Part shown: in pieces, positions 28,966 through 38,324 of the stretch
Layout: the number at the start of each line of letters is the position of its first letter
Position numbering within the stretch: position 1 is the first letter of the stretch
Source of the DNA: JAEYZM01 sp943372195
GTDB lineage: Bacteria; Bacteroidota; Bacteroidia; Sphingobacteriales; Sphingobacteriaceae
Assembly (NCBI GenBank): GCA_943372195.1
Contig: CALRXS010000003.1
Span: forward strand, 62,001 to 126,000
DNA length: 64,000 nt
Direction: 5' to 3'
Made by a program: the position numbers and the translations under genes
Notes under the pieces: model-generated
The model's input: only the letters and a program-made list of their open reading frames with translations
What the model was told of the DNA's origin: nothing
The model's database searches: none

Positions 28966-29363
28966 TTATTTTCTGAATCAATGTTCTGATTCATCTTCAT
29001 AAAGTCAAGTTTATATTGAAATATTGCAGCTATACTATCTGCTCTCATTTTGGCAAGTTTTGCTTTCTCTCCTTCAAAATATTCGTCGATAGTTTCATGA
29101 AAAAGCTTTAGCCATACTGCAAAATGGTCACCTGTAATGTGTTCAGCATGTTGTGCATGCTTGTCAAAAGGTTGACCTCTATATTCACTAGTGTCTAACA
29201 ATATGCCTGTCCAGAATGCATACATCTTAGGCAAATGTTCTTCCCAATTAACATGAGCAACCTGATTGAAAACAGGCGATAATAAAGCATGTTTGTTCAC
29301 CTTTTCGTAAAACTTGTCTACCAAAAGTTTCACATCCTCTTTACTTATTATATCTGCTTTCAT
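28962..29363 (-). CDS. Group III truncated haemoglobin
   Basis: I chose ATG at 29363 (MKADIISKED); an ATG at 29387 in the same frame would add eight poorly conserved residues. The protein of about 133 residues shows the truncated globin pattern: VDKFYEKV on helix B, FWTGILL on helix E, and HAEHITGDHFAVWLKLF carrying the likely proximal histidine. These small haem proteins bind oxygen or nitric oxide and often accompany microaerobic respiration. It is divergent from ccoS across an Fnr-type site. Confidence 0.85.
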   Translation of the reverse strand: MKADIISKEDVKLLVDKFYEKVNKHALLSPVFNQVAHVNWEEHLPKMYAFWTGILLDTSEYRGQPFDKHAQHAEHITGDHFAVWLKLFHETIDEYFEGEKAKLAKMRADSIAAIFQYKLDFMKMNQNIDSENN

Positions 29364-29410
29364 AAATTGAATTATGCTTAATAGCAAATGTAAATGGCCT
29401 AATTATATTA

Positions 29411-29432
29411 AAACATGACAAAAATCATGTTT
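29411..29432. promoter_or_regulatory. Fnr/Crp-type operator between haemoglobin and ccoS
   Basis: AAACATGA, six bases, TCATGTTT: a perfect 8-bp inverted repeat with TGA-N6-TCA geometry. It matches the site before ccoI except at one arm base. A -7-like TATTTTTA at 29473-29480 downstream would put the site near -61, the class I activator position; this is inferred. It could serve both divergent genes. Confidence 0.7.
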
Positions 29433-29492
29433 CCCGCTGATTATAATCATGAAATTGTAAAAATCTGAATAATATTTTTACGACATAAAATC

Positions 29493-29672
29493 ATGAGTGT
29501 ACTATTCATTTTAATCGGAGTAAGCTTACTTGTAGCCATTGGCTTCTTAATATCATTCTTGTTGTCTGTAAAATCAGGTCAATTTGATGATGATTATACT
29601 CCATCAGTGAGAATGTTATTCGATGATGAATTGAAAAAGAAAGAAGAATCTATTAACCAAAATCAATCATAA
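29493..29672 (+). CDS. ccoS: cbb3 oxidase maturation protein CcoS, 59 aa
   Basis: A small gene read by hand. One membrane helix (LFILIGVSLLVAIGFLISF) is followed by the CcoS signature KSGQFDDDYTP, then a charged tail. CcoS is needed to insert haem and copper into the cbb3 oxidase. It starts the oxidase operon six bases before the catalytic subunit gene, and lies downstream of the Fnr-type palindrome. Confidence 0.92.
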   Translation: MSVLFILIGVSLLVAIGFLISFLLSVKSGQFDDDYTPSVRMLFDDELKKKEESINQNQS

Positions 29673-29678
29673 TTATTT

Positions 29679-31808
29679 ATGCAAGTAGAAAAATTCTATT
29701 ATGACAACAAGATCGTTCGCAACTTCGCGTATGCTACGATCGTATTTGGGCTAATAGGAATGACGGTTGGATTGCTTATTGCACTTCAATTAGTTTTTCC
29801 TGAGCTAAACTTCGGTATACCCTATACCTCTTATGGTCGAATTAGACCATTACACACGAATGCTGTAATTTTTGCATTTGTAGGTAATGGTATTTTTGCA
29901 GGGGTTTACTACTCATTACAACGTTTGTGTAAAACCAGAATGTTTAGTGATACTTTAAGTAACATTAATTTCTGGGGATGGCAAATTATTATTTTAGCTG
30001 CTGCAGTTTCATTACCATTAGGTTTAACAACTGGTAAAGAATATGCTGAGTTAGAATGGCCAATTGACATCGCGATCACAATTATTTGGGTGGTGTTTGG
30101 ATGGAACATGTTTGGTACTATCTTAAAACGAAGAGAACGTCATCTATATGTAGCAATTTGGTTTTACATCGCAACATTTGTAACTGTTGCAGTTTTACAT
30201 TTAGTAAATTCATTTGAATTACCTATTAGCTTCTTTAAAAGTTACTCATGGTATGCAGGTGTTCAAGATGCATTAGTACAATGGTGGTATGGTCACAACG
30301 CGGTTGCGTTTTTCTTAACTACACCTTACTTAGGTTTAATGTATTATTTCTTACCGAAGGCGGCTAATCGTCCGGTATACTCTTATAGATTATCTATCAT
30401 TCACTTCTGGGCTTTAATATTTTTATATATCTGGGCTGGTCCGCATCACTTATTATACACTTCATTACCTGATTGGGCACAGTCTTTAGGAGTTGTATTC
30501 TCAGTTATGCTTATTGCTCCATCTTGGGGTGGTATGATTAACGGATTGTTAACCTTAAGAGGTGCTTGGGATAAAGTTCGTGAAGATGTTATCTTGAAAT
30601 TTTTCGTAGTGGCAATTACAGCTTATGGTATGTCAACTTTCGAAGGACCAATGTTATCATTGAAAAATGTAAACGCAATTGCTCACTTTACAGACTGGAT
30701 TGTAGCACACGTACACGTTGGTGCTTTAGGATGGAACGGATTCTTAACATTCGGCATGTTATATTGGTTATTCCCTCGTTTATTCGGTAAAGAATTATAC
30801 TCAAAGAAATTAGCAAACTTCCATTTCTGGATTGGCACATTAGGAATTTTATTCTATGCTATTCCATTGTATTGGGCTGGTATCACTCAGAGTTTAATGT
30901 GGAAAGAATTTACTGCTGAGGGTTTCTTAAAATATCCTAACTTCTTAGAAACAGTTACTCAAATTATACCAATGTATGCATTGAGAAGTTTAGGCGGATT
31001 ATTATACTTAATAGGTGTAATCGTGATGACTTACAACTTAGTAAAAACTGCAGCTGCAGGTAAGTTAATCACTAACGAAGAAGCTGAAGCTCCTGCACTT
31101 ACTAAAGATGTTGTTGTTCAAAAAGGTGAACACTGGCATCGTTGGATCGAGAGAAGACCTATACAATTAATGATTTTAAGTTTAGTAGTAATACTTATCG
31201 GTGGTATTGTTGAAATGGTTCCAACTTTCTTAGTGAAGAGTAACATCCCAACTATTGCAAGCGTTAAACCATATACTCCATTAGAATTACAAGGTAGAGA
31301 TATTTATATAAGAGAAGGTTGTTATACTTGTCACTCTCAAATGGTTCGTCCATTTAGATCTGAGACTGAGCGTTACGGTGAATATTCTAAAGCTGGTGAA
31401 TATGTTTATGATCATCCATTCCAATGGGGTTCAAAACGTACAGGTCCAGATTTACATAGACTGGCTGATAAATACCCAGACTCATGGCACTATAATCACA
31501 TGCTAGAGCCGACTTCAATGTCACCTGGTTCTATCATGCCAGCATACCCTTGGTTATTAGATGATGATTTAGATACTTCTACTACTGCAGCTAAGATTCG
31601 TGCTATGCAAACTCTTGGTGTGCCATACCCTGAAGGCTATGATCAAATCGCTAATAAAGATTTAATGCATCAAGCAGATTCTGTAACTAAGAACTTAGCA
31701 GAAGCAGGCATTAAAACTGTTTCAAATAAAGAGATCATTGCTATGATTGCTTACTTGCAACGTTTAGGTAAAGATATTAAGACAGATAAATTAGTTGGAG
31801 CTAAATAA
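29679..31808 (+). CDS. ccoN: cbb3 cytochrome oxidase, fused CcoN-CcoO
   Basis: A 709-residue fusion. Residues 1-480 are CcoN with its histidine ligands: RPLHTNAV for haem b, WWYGHNAV and GPHHLLY for copper B, and AHVHVGALGWNG for the haems. Residues about 500-709 are CcoO: a membrane helix, then the c-type haem motif CYTCH and methionine-rich ligand region (SMSPGSIMPAYPWL). It pumps protons while reducing oxygen with high affinity. Fusion of N and O is known in Bacteroidota but not in the classical proteobacterial operon. ccoQ follows after eight bases. Confidence 0.96.
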   Translation: MQVEKFYYDNKIVRNFAYATIVFGLIGMTVGLLIALQLVFPELNFGIPYTSYGRIRPLHTNAVIFAFVGNGIFAGVYYSLQRLCKTRMFSDTLSNINFWGWQIIILAAAVSLPLGLTTGKEYAELEWPIDIAITIIWVVFGWNMFGTILKRRERHLYVAIWFYIATFVTVAVLHLVNSFELPISFFKSYSWYAGVQDALVQWWYGHNAVAFFLTTPYLGLMYYFLPKAANRPVYSYRLSIIHFWALIFLYIWAGPHHLLYTSLPDWAQSLGVVFSVMLIAPSWGGMINGLLTLRGAWDKVREDVILKFFVVAITAYGMSTFEGPMLSLKNVNAIAHFTDWIVAHVHVGALGWNGFLTFGMLYWLFPRLFGKELYSKKLANFHFWIGTLGILFYAIPLYWAGITQSLMWKEFTAEGFLKYPNFLETVTQIIPMYALRSLGGLLYLIGVIVMTYNLVKTAAAGKLITNEEAEAPALTKDVVVQKGEHWHRWIERRPIQLMILSLVVILIGGIVEMVPTFLVKSNIPTIASVKPYTPLELQGRDIYIREGCYTCHSQMVRPFRSETERYGEYSKAGEYVYDHPFQWGSKRTGPDLHRLADKYPDSWHYNHMLEPTSMSPGSIMPAYPWLLDDDLDTSTTAAKIRAMQTLGVPYPEGYDQIANKDLMHQADSVTKNLAEAGIKTVSNKEIIAMIAYLQRLGKDIKTDKLVGAK

Positions 31809-31816
31809 TATTTAAT

Positions 31817-32011
31817 ATGAAATTCATCAACTATTTAAGCACAATCGGAGGGGTAGAAGTCTACCCTATGATTTCACTCACGGTTTTTATACTATTCTTC
31901 GTAGGGTTAATTATTTATGTAATTAAAACTGATAAAAAGTACATCGACCAAATGAGCGATTTACCACTAGAAAATAATGAAGATAACCTAAACTATGCCA
32001 AATATGAATAA
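31817..32011 (+). CDS. ccoQ: cbb3 oxidase small subunit CcoQ-like, 64 aa
   Basis: A 64-residue protein with one membrane helix (MISLTVFILFFVGLIIYVI) and a charged tail with Asp/Glu, the shape and position of CcoQ/FixQ, which stabilises the oxidase. The C-terminal end overlaps the start of ccoP by up to 17 bases. Sequence identity to CcoQ is weak in this phylum; position in the operon carries much of the call. Confidence 0.8.
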   Translation: MKFINYLSTIGGVEVYPMISLTVFILFFVGLIIYVIKTDKKYIDQMSDLPLENNEDNLNYAKYE

Positions 32012-33185
32012 GTTGTTAAACTCATATCGTCATCTAGTAAATAAAAAACTTTTCTTTATCGTTTTTTTTATGATGACGTTCACTAATATTTTTGCACAAG
32101 ATGCTGCTACTGTTGCTACAACTCCTGTTGCTTCTCAAACATCAATGTGGAGTAGCCCATTATTCTGGGTATTCGTTTTCGCAATCGGAGCATTACTACT
32201 AGTTATTGTTGCGATAGGTTCAGTATTAGTCGGATTAGTGAATAATAAAATTTCTGAAAAATTCGGAAAAGGTGCAGCTATTATTGCAATAGCTTTAATG
32301 TTCGCTTCGGGTAGCTCGTATGCACAAGATGCAGCTGCTACTACCGCTACTGATAAGGTAGCAGTTGAAGCGGTGATAGGTGGCTTAGATCCAAATACAG
32401 TTATAATTTTATCTGTTGTTGTATTTATTGAATTATTCGTAATCATTTACTTGTATTCAATCTTACAAAAGATGTTAGTTGCTTTAGGATATAAAGAAGC
32501 TAAAGAATCTAGCTGGTCTTGGAAATCTATATCTAAGAAAATGACGAATGCTATACCTTTAGAAAGAGAATCTGAAGTTGCTACTGATCATAACTATGAT
32601 GGTATTATTGAACTAGATAATAGCTTGCCACCTTGGTGGGTTTATATGTTCTATGGTACAATTGCATTCGGATTTGTATATGTATTTTATTTCCATTTCT
32701 TAGATGGTCCATCACAAGCTGATGAGTACAATAAAGAAATTGAATTAGCAAGTTTAAAGAAAACAGAAATGTTAAAACAAACTGCTGGTAAAGTCGATGA
32801 AAATACTGTCACACTTTTAACAGAAGCAGCTGATATTGCAAAAGGTAAAAGTAGTTACATAACTAAATGTGCTGCATGCCATGGTCAAGCTGGTGAGGGT
32901 GGTGTTGGTCCGAATTTGACTGATGATTACTGGATTCACGGTGGTAATATCAGTAGTATTTTCAAAACTATTAAATATGGTGTTCAAGAAAAAGGTATGA
33001 TTGCTTGGGAAGCACAAATGCAACCTTTAGAAATGCAACAAGTATCAAGTTTCATTATGAGCTTAAAAGGTACAAACCCTGCTAATGGAAAGGCTCCTCA
33101 AGGAGATTTATACAAAGCAGAAGCAACAGTTGATTCTACAGCTAGTACTGCTGTAGTTGACTCAACTGTCGCAATGAATAAATAA
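31995..33185 (+). CDS. ccoP: cbb3 oxidase CcoP with one c-type haem
   Basis: ATG at 31995 or 32004. The protein of 396 residues has helices near residues 18-32, 55-80, 93-108 and 135-158, the CcoP membrane segment near LPPWWVYMFYGTIAFG, and a single haem motif CAACH at 292-296. Proteobacterial CcoP carries two. It feeds electrons to CcoO. Two stretches ending AQDAA (34-38 and 110-114) each follow a hydrophobic run and look like duplicated signal-peptide ends. The gene overlaps ccoQ and is eight bases from ccoG. Confidence 0.9.
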   Translation: MPNMNKLLNSYRHLVNKKLFFIVFFMMTFTNIFAQDAATVATTPVASQTSMWSSPLFWVFVFAIGALLLVIVAIGSVLVGLVNNKISEKFGKGAAIIAIALMFASGSSYAQDAAATTATDKVAVEAVIGGLDPNTVIILSVVVFIELFVIIYLYSILQKMLVALGYKEAKESSWSWKSISKKMTNAIPLERESEVATDHNYDGIIELDNSLPPWWVYMFYGTIAFGFVYVFYFHFLDGPSQADEYNKEIELASLKKTEMLKQTAGKVDENTVTLLTEAADIAKGKSSYITKCAACHGQAGEGGVGPNLTDDYWIHGGNISSIFKTIKYGVQEKGMIAWEAQMQPLEMQQVSSFIMSLKGTNPANGKAPQGDLYKAEATVDSTASTAVVDSTVAMNK

Positions 33186-33192
33186 ATTATTA

Positions 33193-34608
33193 ATGAGCAA
33201 TAAAGATTTTTCATACGACGATTTAGATCAAAGTTTTCGCGATAAAGTCGCGACTATAGATAACGAAGGCAAGAGGGTTTGGGTGTACCCTCAAAAGCCA
33301 AAGGGTAGATTTCATCAATATAGAATCGTAGTGGCTACTATATGTCTGATGTTACTCTTTGGCATGCCTTTCATTCGTATGCATGGAGAACCTTTTATGC
33401 TCTTTAATATTCTCGAACGCAAATTCATTTTATTCGGTATTCTTTTTGGTCCACAAGATTTTTTCTTACTGGGGCTTTCTATGATTACCTTCATGGTATT
33501 CATTATACTTTTTACTGTAATATACGGTCGACTTTTCTGCGGTTGGGTTTGTCCGCAAACCATATTCTTAGAAATGATCTTTCGTAAAATCGAGTATTTT
33601 ATTGAAGGTGATTCAAATAAACAAAGAGCTCTTACTAAAGCTCCAATGTCTGCTGAAAAATTCTTCAAGAAATTTTCAAAACATATAGTCTTCTTCGCAA
33701 TATCTTTTCTTATCGCCAATACTTTTTTATCATACATAATAAGTACTGATGAATTATTTAAGATAATTACTGACCCAGTTGGTCAGCATATCGGCGGACT
33801 TACATCAATGTTTTTATTTACTGGCGTTTTTTATTGGGTGTTTGCATTTTTTAGAGAACAAGTTTGTACTGTTGTTTGCCCTTATGGTAGATTGCAAGGT
33901 GTATTACTTGATAAAAATTCTATCGTTGTTGCATATGATTATATACGTGGTGAAAAAAGAGGCAAGTATAGAAAAGGTGAATATAGAACATTAGGTGATT
34001 GTATCGATTGTCATCAATGTGTTGCCGTTTGCCCTACAGGTATAGATATCAGAAATGGTACTCAATTAGAATGTGTAAATTGTACTGCTTGTATAGATGC
34101 TTGCGATGATATTATGGATCGTGTAGGCATGCCACGTGGCTTAATTAAGTACACTTCAGAAAAAGGTATCGCTGAAAGAAAGCCATTAAAATTCACTTTG
34201 AGAATTGCTGCTTACTCGGTAGTATTGATCATACTCGTAGGTATTCTTAGCTTTGCTCTAATTAGTAGAAACGATACTGAAACTACAATACTCAGAACAC
34301 CAGGTATGATGTATCAAGAGAATACGGATGGTACAATAAGTAATCTTTATAACTATAAAGTAAACAACAAAACTTTTAAAGATATTGATGTTTATTTTAA
34401 AGTGGAAGAAGTTCCTGCCACCATTAAAGTTATCGGTAAAACAAATATTAATGTAACAAAAGAAACCTCTAGTCAAGGTACTATGTTTATTTATATAAAT
34501 CCGAATGATCTAAAAAAACGCAGCACCAAAATTAAAATAGGAGTTTATAATACTAACGGTGAGCTTTTAGAAACAGTGAAAACTAGTTTTCTTTCAATAG
34601 CTCAATAA
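33193..34608 (+). CDS. ccoG: Oxidase accessory protein CcoG/FixG/RdxA
   Basis: A 471-residue membrane ferredoxin. Several helices come first, with CGWVCPQ and CTVVCPYGRLQG between them. Then come two 4Fe-4S centres (CIDCHQCVAVCP and CVNCTACIDACD), another helix near residue 340, and a C-terminal Ig-like FixG domain. CcoG is a cupric reductase that delivers usable copper for oxidase assembly. It is in the operon between ccoP and ccoH, consistent with a role shared with CcoI. Confidence 0.95.
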   Translation: MSNKDFSYDDLDQSFRDKVATIDNEGKRVWVYPQKPKGRFHQYRIVVATICLMLLFGMPFIRMHGEPFMLFNILERKFILFGILFGPQDFFLLGLSMITFMVFIILFTVIYGRLFCGWVCPQTIFLEMIFRKIEYFIEGDSNKQRALTKAPMSAEKFFKKFSKHIVFFAISFLIANTFLSYIISTDELFKIITDPVGQHIGGLTSMFLFTGVFYWVFAFFREQVCTVVCPYGRLQGVLLDKNSIVVAYDYIRGEKRGKYRKGEYRTLGDCIDCHQCVAVCPTGIDIRNGTQLECVNCTACIDACDDIMDRVGMPRGLIKYTSEKGIAERKPLKFTLRIAAYSVVLIILVGILSFALISRNDTETTILRTPGMMYQENTDGTISNLYNYKVNNKTFKDIDVYFKVEEVPATIKVIGKTNINVTKETSSQGTMFIYINPNDLKKRSTKIKIGVYNTNGELLETVKTSFLSIAQ

Positions 34609-34610
34609 AA

Positions 34611-35051
34611 ATGTATCATATGAATTGGGGAACAAGAATTATTATTATGTATGTTGGCTTCGTAGCATTAATCATCACTTTAGTGGTTGTTAGTATGCGC
34701 CAACAAGTAGATTTAGTTACACCAGATTATTATGCTAAAGAATTAAAGTATCAAACGAATATCGATAAAACTAAAAATTATAATGAATTAAAATCTTCAT
34801 TAAAATGTACCATCCAGTCTGAAAATATTGTTATCGATTTTCCTGATGAACATAAAACAGAAATGATTACAGGTGAAGTTTTGATTTACAAACCTTCAGA
34901 TGCAAAGTCTGATAAATTAATTACTATCGAATCGAATAATGGTCAAATGTTAATTCCAACTTCAGTTTTCAAAAAAGGCATGTATAAAGTTAAGGTTGAT
35001 TGGCAAGTGGATGGTATAGATTACTTCTCAGAACAAGTAATAAATTTATAA
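34611..35051 (+). CDS. ccoH: Oxidase assembly protein CcoH/FixH-like
   Basis: A 146-residue protein with one N-terminal helix and the FixH signature QQVDLVTPDYYAKELKYQ, followed by a periplasmic domain. FixH/CcoH stabilises subunits during cbb3 assembly. ATG at 34620 (M4) is an equally possible start. It is two bases after ccoG and abuts the next start. Confidence 0.85.
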   Translation: MYHMNWGTRIIIMYVGFVALIITLVVVSMRQQVDLVTPDYYAKELKYQTNIDKTKNYNELKSSLKCTIQSENIVIDFPDEHKTEMITGEVLIYKPSDAKSDKLITIESNNGQMLIPTSVFKKGMYKVKVDWQVDGIDYFSEQVINL

Positions 35052-35774
35052 ATGTTATCGGCTCTCGCACTTGGTTTTTTAGGTAGCTTCCATTGTATTG
35101 GAATGTGCGGACCAATTGTGCTTGCACTTCCTAATCATTATCAGCATAAATATGTAAAGATTTACTCTTCACTTTTATATAATATAGGTAGAGTGATTAC
35201 TTATGGTGTATTAGGATTACTCTTTGGTTTATTAGGTGAAGGAATATATTTAGGAGGCTTTCAACAAATTGTATCAATCATTACTGGTGCAGTAATAATT
35301 CTTCTTGTAGCATTCCCTTATATTTTGCCATCTAAAATGAAACAGTTTAGCATAATGAATTATCCTTGGTTTAAAAATGCTTTCAGTAAATTATTCAAGT
35401 CAGAAAGCTATTCTGCTTATTTGTTCTTAGGATTAATTAACGGATTATTGCCTTGTGGTTTCGTTTACATAGCATTATCTGGAGCTTTATTAATGGGTGA
35501 TACATTACAAGGCTCAATGTTCATGATGCTCTTCGGTATTGGTACCATCCCCGCAATGTTTACCCTATCTATGGCTGGTACTTTTGTTAGCCTAAACTTT
35601 AGAAATAAAATCAAAAAATCTATTCCTTATTTATCGGTTATTGTAGGGCTAATTCTAATTCTACGCGGACTTAACTTAGGTATTCCATATGTTAGTCCGA
35701 TCATGTCGCACGAAAAACAAGAGACTTCTGTCGATTGTTGTCATAAGCCTGAACAAGGTGTTCATGTAAAGTAA
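35052..35774 (+). CDS. TauE/SafE-family membrane protein of the cbb3 operon
   Basis: A 240-residue integral membrane protein with six helices. The first helix carries FLGSFHCIGMCGP, the Cys-His-Cys motif shared by TauE/SafE proteins found beside ccoGHIS; it suggests copper binding or delivery. The C-terminus ends in a Cys/His-rich tail (VDCCHKPEQG). It begins right after the ccoH stop, so it is part of the oxidase operon. Copper handling is inferred from motif and neighbours; transport of sulfur compounds is the alternative. Confidence 0.82.
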   Translation: MLSALALGFLGSFHCIGMCGPIVLALPNHYQHKYVKIYSSLLYNIGRVITYGVLGLLFGLLGEGIYLGGFQQIVSIITGAVIILLVAFPYILPSKMKQFSIMNYPWFKNAFSKLFKSESYSAYLFLGLINGLLPCGFVYIALSGALLMGDTLQGSMFMMLFGIGTIPAMFTLSMAGTFVSLNFRNKIKKSIPYLSVIVGLILILRGLNLGIPYVSPIMSHEKQETSVDCCHKPEQGVHVK

Positions 35775-35790
35775 TTCTGTAATCAGAATT
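35773..35790 (+). terminator. Weak hairpin at the end of the cco operon
   Basis: Seven-bp stem AATTCTG / CAGAATT with a 4-base loop, overlapping the stop codon, then TCTTTTAT. The stem is AT-rich and the T run is interrupted, so it may slow rather than end transcription. Confidence 0.35.
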
Positions 35791-35825
35791 TCTTTTATAC
35801 TTTTGTGTCTATTAAAAATCTAGAA

Positions 35826-37223
35826 ATGAAATACGATGTTGTTGTAATTGGCTCAGGGCCAGGTGGATATGTAGCTGCAATTCGTTGCGCTCAATTAGGA
35901 TTAAAAACTGCAATTATTGAAAAATATTCAACTTTTGGCGGAACTTGCTTAAATGTAGGTTGTATACCTTCAAAGGCATTGTTAGATTCATCAGAACATT
36001 ATTATAATGCTTCTCATACTTTCAAAACTCATGGAATTGATTTGAAAGATCTAAAAGTTAACCTTGAGCAAATGATTGCTCGTAAAGCTGATGTTGTTAA
36101 ACAAAACACTGAAGGTATCACATACTTAATGAAGAAAAATAAAATCGACACTTTCGAAGGTGTGGGTTCTTTTATTAATAAAAATACCATAAAGGTTTCT
36201 GGCAAAAATGAACAAACATTAGAAGCTACTAATGTAATTATAGCTACCGGCTCAAAGCCAAGCACATTACCTTTTATCAATATCGATAAGAAAAGAATCA
36301 TCACTTCTACTGAAGCATTAAATCTTAAGGAGATTCCTAAACACATGGTATTAATTGGTGGTGGGGTGATCGGATTAGAATTAGGTTCAGTGTATGCAAG
36401 ATTAGGAGCGAAAGTTACTGTAGTAGAATTCATGGATTCTATTATACCTACGATGGATAGAACGATGGGCAAAGAATTACAAAAATCTTTAAAGAAAATC
36501 GGATTCGAATTTTTACTAAGTCATAAAGTAAAAGAAGTATCAGGTACAGCAAAAGAAGTAACAGTCAAAGCAGATAATGCTAAGGGTGAAGAAGTAGTTA
36601 TCAAAGGTGATTATTGTTTAGTAGCTGTTGGTAGAACTGCTTATACAGATGGCTTAGGACTTGAAAATATTGGTATCGTAGTAGAAGAGCGTGGAAAGAA
36701 AATTTCTGTCAATGATCATTTAGAAACTACAGTGCCTGGTGTTTATGCAATTGGAGATGTTGTCAAAGGTGCAATGTTAGCACATAAGGCAGAAGAAGAA
36801 GGAGTATATGTTGCAGAACGAATTGCAAATCAAAAACCTCATATTAATTATAACTTAATACCAGGTGTAGTTTACACTTGGCCAGAAGTTGCAGCCGTTG
36901 GTAAAACAGAAGAAGAACTAAAAGCAGCTGGAGTAAAATATAAAACAGGGTCTTTCCCATTCTTAGCTAGCGGTAGAGCTAGAGCAAGTATGGATACTGA
37001 AGGCTTAGTGAAAGTATTAGCTGATGCAAATACTGATGAAATCTTAGGTGTTCATATGATTGGTCCGAGAGTTGCTGACATGATTGCTGAAGCTGTTGTT
37101 GCAATGGAGTTCAGAGCAAGTGCTGAAGATATTGGTAGAATGAGTCATGCTCACCCAACCTATACTGAAGTTTTCAAAGAGGCATGTTTAGCCGCTACTT
37201 CAAATAGAGCATTGCATATTTAA
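35826..37223 (+). CDS. lpdA: Dihydrolipoyl dehydrogenase (E3)
   Basis: I chose ATG at 35826 (MKYDVVVIG); a GTG at 35805 would lie on the -7 box TACTTTTG (35798-35805). The flavoprotein has FAD motif GSGPGGYVA, redox disulfide GGTCLNVGCIPSKALL, NAD motif GGGVIGLELGS, FAD site AIGDV, and catalytic HAHPTYTE near the end. It reoxidises lipoyl groups for 2-oxoglutarate dehydrogenase (sucAB at 15.7 kb) and probably other complexes. It has its own promoter, apart from sucAB. Confidence 0.97.
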   Translation: MKYDVVVIGSGPGGYVAAIRCAQLGLKTAIIEKYSTFGGTCLNVGCIPSKALLDSSEHYYNASHTFKTHGIDLKDLKVNLEQMIARKADVVKQNTEGITYLMKKNKIDTFEGVGSFINKNTIKVSGKNEQTLEATNVIIATGSKPSTLPFINIDKKRIITSTEALNLKEIPKHMVLIGGGVIGLELGSVYARLGAKVTVVEFMDSIIPTMDRTMGKELQKSLKKIGFEFLLSHKVKEVSGTAKEVTVKADNAKGEEVVIKGDYCLVAVGRTAYTDGLGLENIGIVVEERGKKISVNDHLETTVPGVYAIGDVVKGAMLAHKAEEEGVYVAERIANQKPHINYNLIPGVVYTWPEVAAVGKTEEELKAAGVKYKTGSFPFLASGRARASMDTEGLVKVLADANTDEILGVHMIGPRVADMIAEAVVAMEFRASAEDIGRMSHAHPTYTEVFKEACLAATSNRALHI

Positions 37224-37245
37224 TTTTAAAATCAATTTAATTTAA

Positions 37246-38259
37246 ATGAACATCCGAAGTAATCAATCATTACTAGCTTACAACACGTTTAGAATAGATG
37301 TGAATGCAAAGCATTTTGTAGAAGTAAGCAGTGTTGATGAATTAAAAGAGGTATTAACTTCGGATGTTTGTAAATCAAATAAACTCTTCATACTTGGTGG
37401 CGGTAGTAATTTGCTGTTAACGAAAGATTTTGAAGGATTAGTAATTCGATTAGGCATAAAGGGAATTACTGTTTGTGAAGAAGGCGATGATGTATATGTT
37501 GAAGCAGGTGCAGCTGAAGTATGGAATGATTTCGTACAATTCAATGTGAATAAGGGTTACGCGGGATTAGAGAATTTAAGTTTGATACCAGGTACAGTAG
37601 GAGCATCTCCGATTCAAAATATTGGAGCTTATGGTGTTGAAATAAAAGATTGCTTTCATTCATTGACAGCAATTGATATTGAAAGTTTAGAACTTAAGAA
37701 ATTTAGTAAAGAAGAATGCGAGTTCTCATATAGAGAAAGTGTATTCAAAAATAAATTCAAAGGCAAATACATCATTTGTTCTGTAGTATTTAAACTTTCA
37801 AAAAACGCAAATCTTAAATTACATTATGGCGCAATTCAAGATGAACTTAATAAAAGAAATATTCTTGATCCTAATATAAAAGATGTTGCAGATGTAGTAT
37901 CGCATATAAGAGTTTCTAAATTACCCGATCCTTCGACCATCGGTAATTCTGGTTCTTTTTTCAAAAATCCGATTATTTCGATATCACTTTTCGAGACTAT
38001 TCAAAATAAATTCCCTGAAATTGTTTCTTATCCGGTAGACGAACAACACGTGAAATTAGCAGCTGGTTGGTTAATCGAACAATGCGGATGGAAGGGCAAA
38101 CAAATTGGTAATGCAGGTACTTGGAAAAACCAAGCATTGGTAATTGTCAATCACGGTGGAGCTACAGGAAAAGAAATATTCGATTTCTCTCAGTCAATCA
38201 TTGATTCTGTATATCAGCGATTTGGCGTATCTTTAGAAAGAGAAGTTAACACTCTTTAA
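37246..38259 (+). CDS. murB: UDP-N-acetylenolpyruvoylglucosamine reductase
   Basis: A 337-residue FAD oxidoreductase in peptidoglycan precursor synthesis. It begins NTFRIDVNAKHFVEV, has the FAD-binding stretch LGGGSNLLL, IPGTVGASPIQNIGAYG, the catalytic YRESVFK and GNSGSFFKNP with the active-site serine, then AGWLIEQCGWKG in the C-terminal domain. It reduces the enolpyruvyl sugar to UDP-N-acetylmuramate. It follows lpdA by 22 bases. Confidence 0.97.
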   Translation: MNIRSNQSLLAYNTFRIDVNAKHFVEVSSVDELKEVLTSDVCKSNKLFILGGGSNLLLTKDFEGLVIRLGIKGITVCEEGDDVYVEAGAAEVWNDFVQFNVNKGYAGLENLSLIPGTVGASPIQNIGAYGVEIKDCFHSLTAIDIESLELKKFSKEECEFSYRESVFKNKFKGKYIICSVVFKLSKNANLKLHYGAIQDELNKRNILDPNIKDVADVVSHIRVSKLPDPSTIGNSGSFFKNPIISISLFETIQNKFPEIVSYPVDEQHVKLAAGWLIEQCGWKGKQIGNAGTWKNQALVIVNHGGATGKEIFDFSQSIIDSVYQRFGVSLEREVNTL

Positions 38260-38324
38260 TTTATTTTTACTTCTTATGCAACCCTTGAAATGGGCATGCG
38301 TCTTTTAATTGAATTTTATTTGCC

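Noticed and set aside
35805..35825. GTG start seven codons upstream for lpdA
   Set aside because: The GTG begins on the last base of the TACTTTTG promoter box, and the family start MKYDVVVIG is at 35826.
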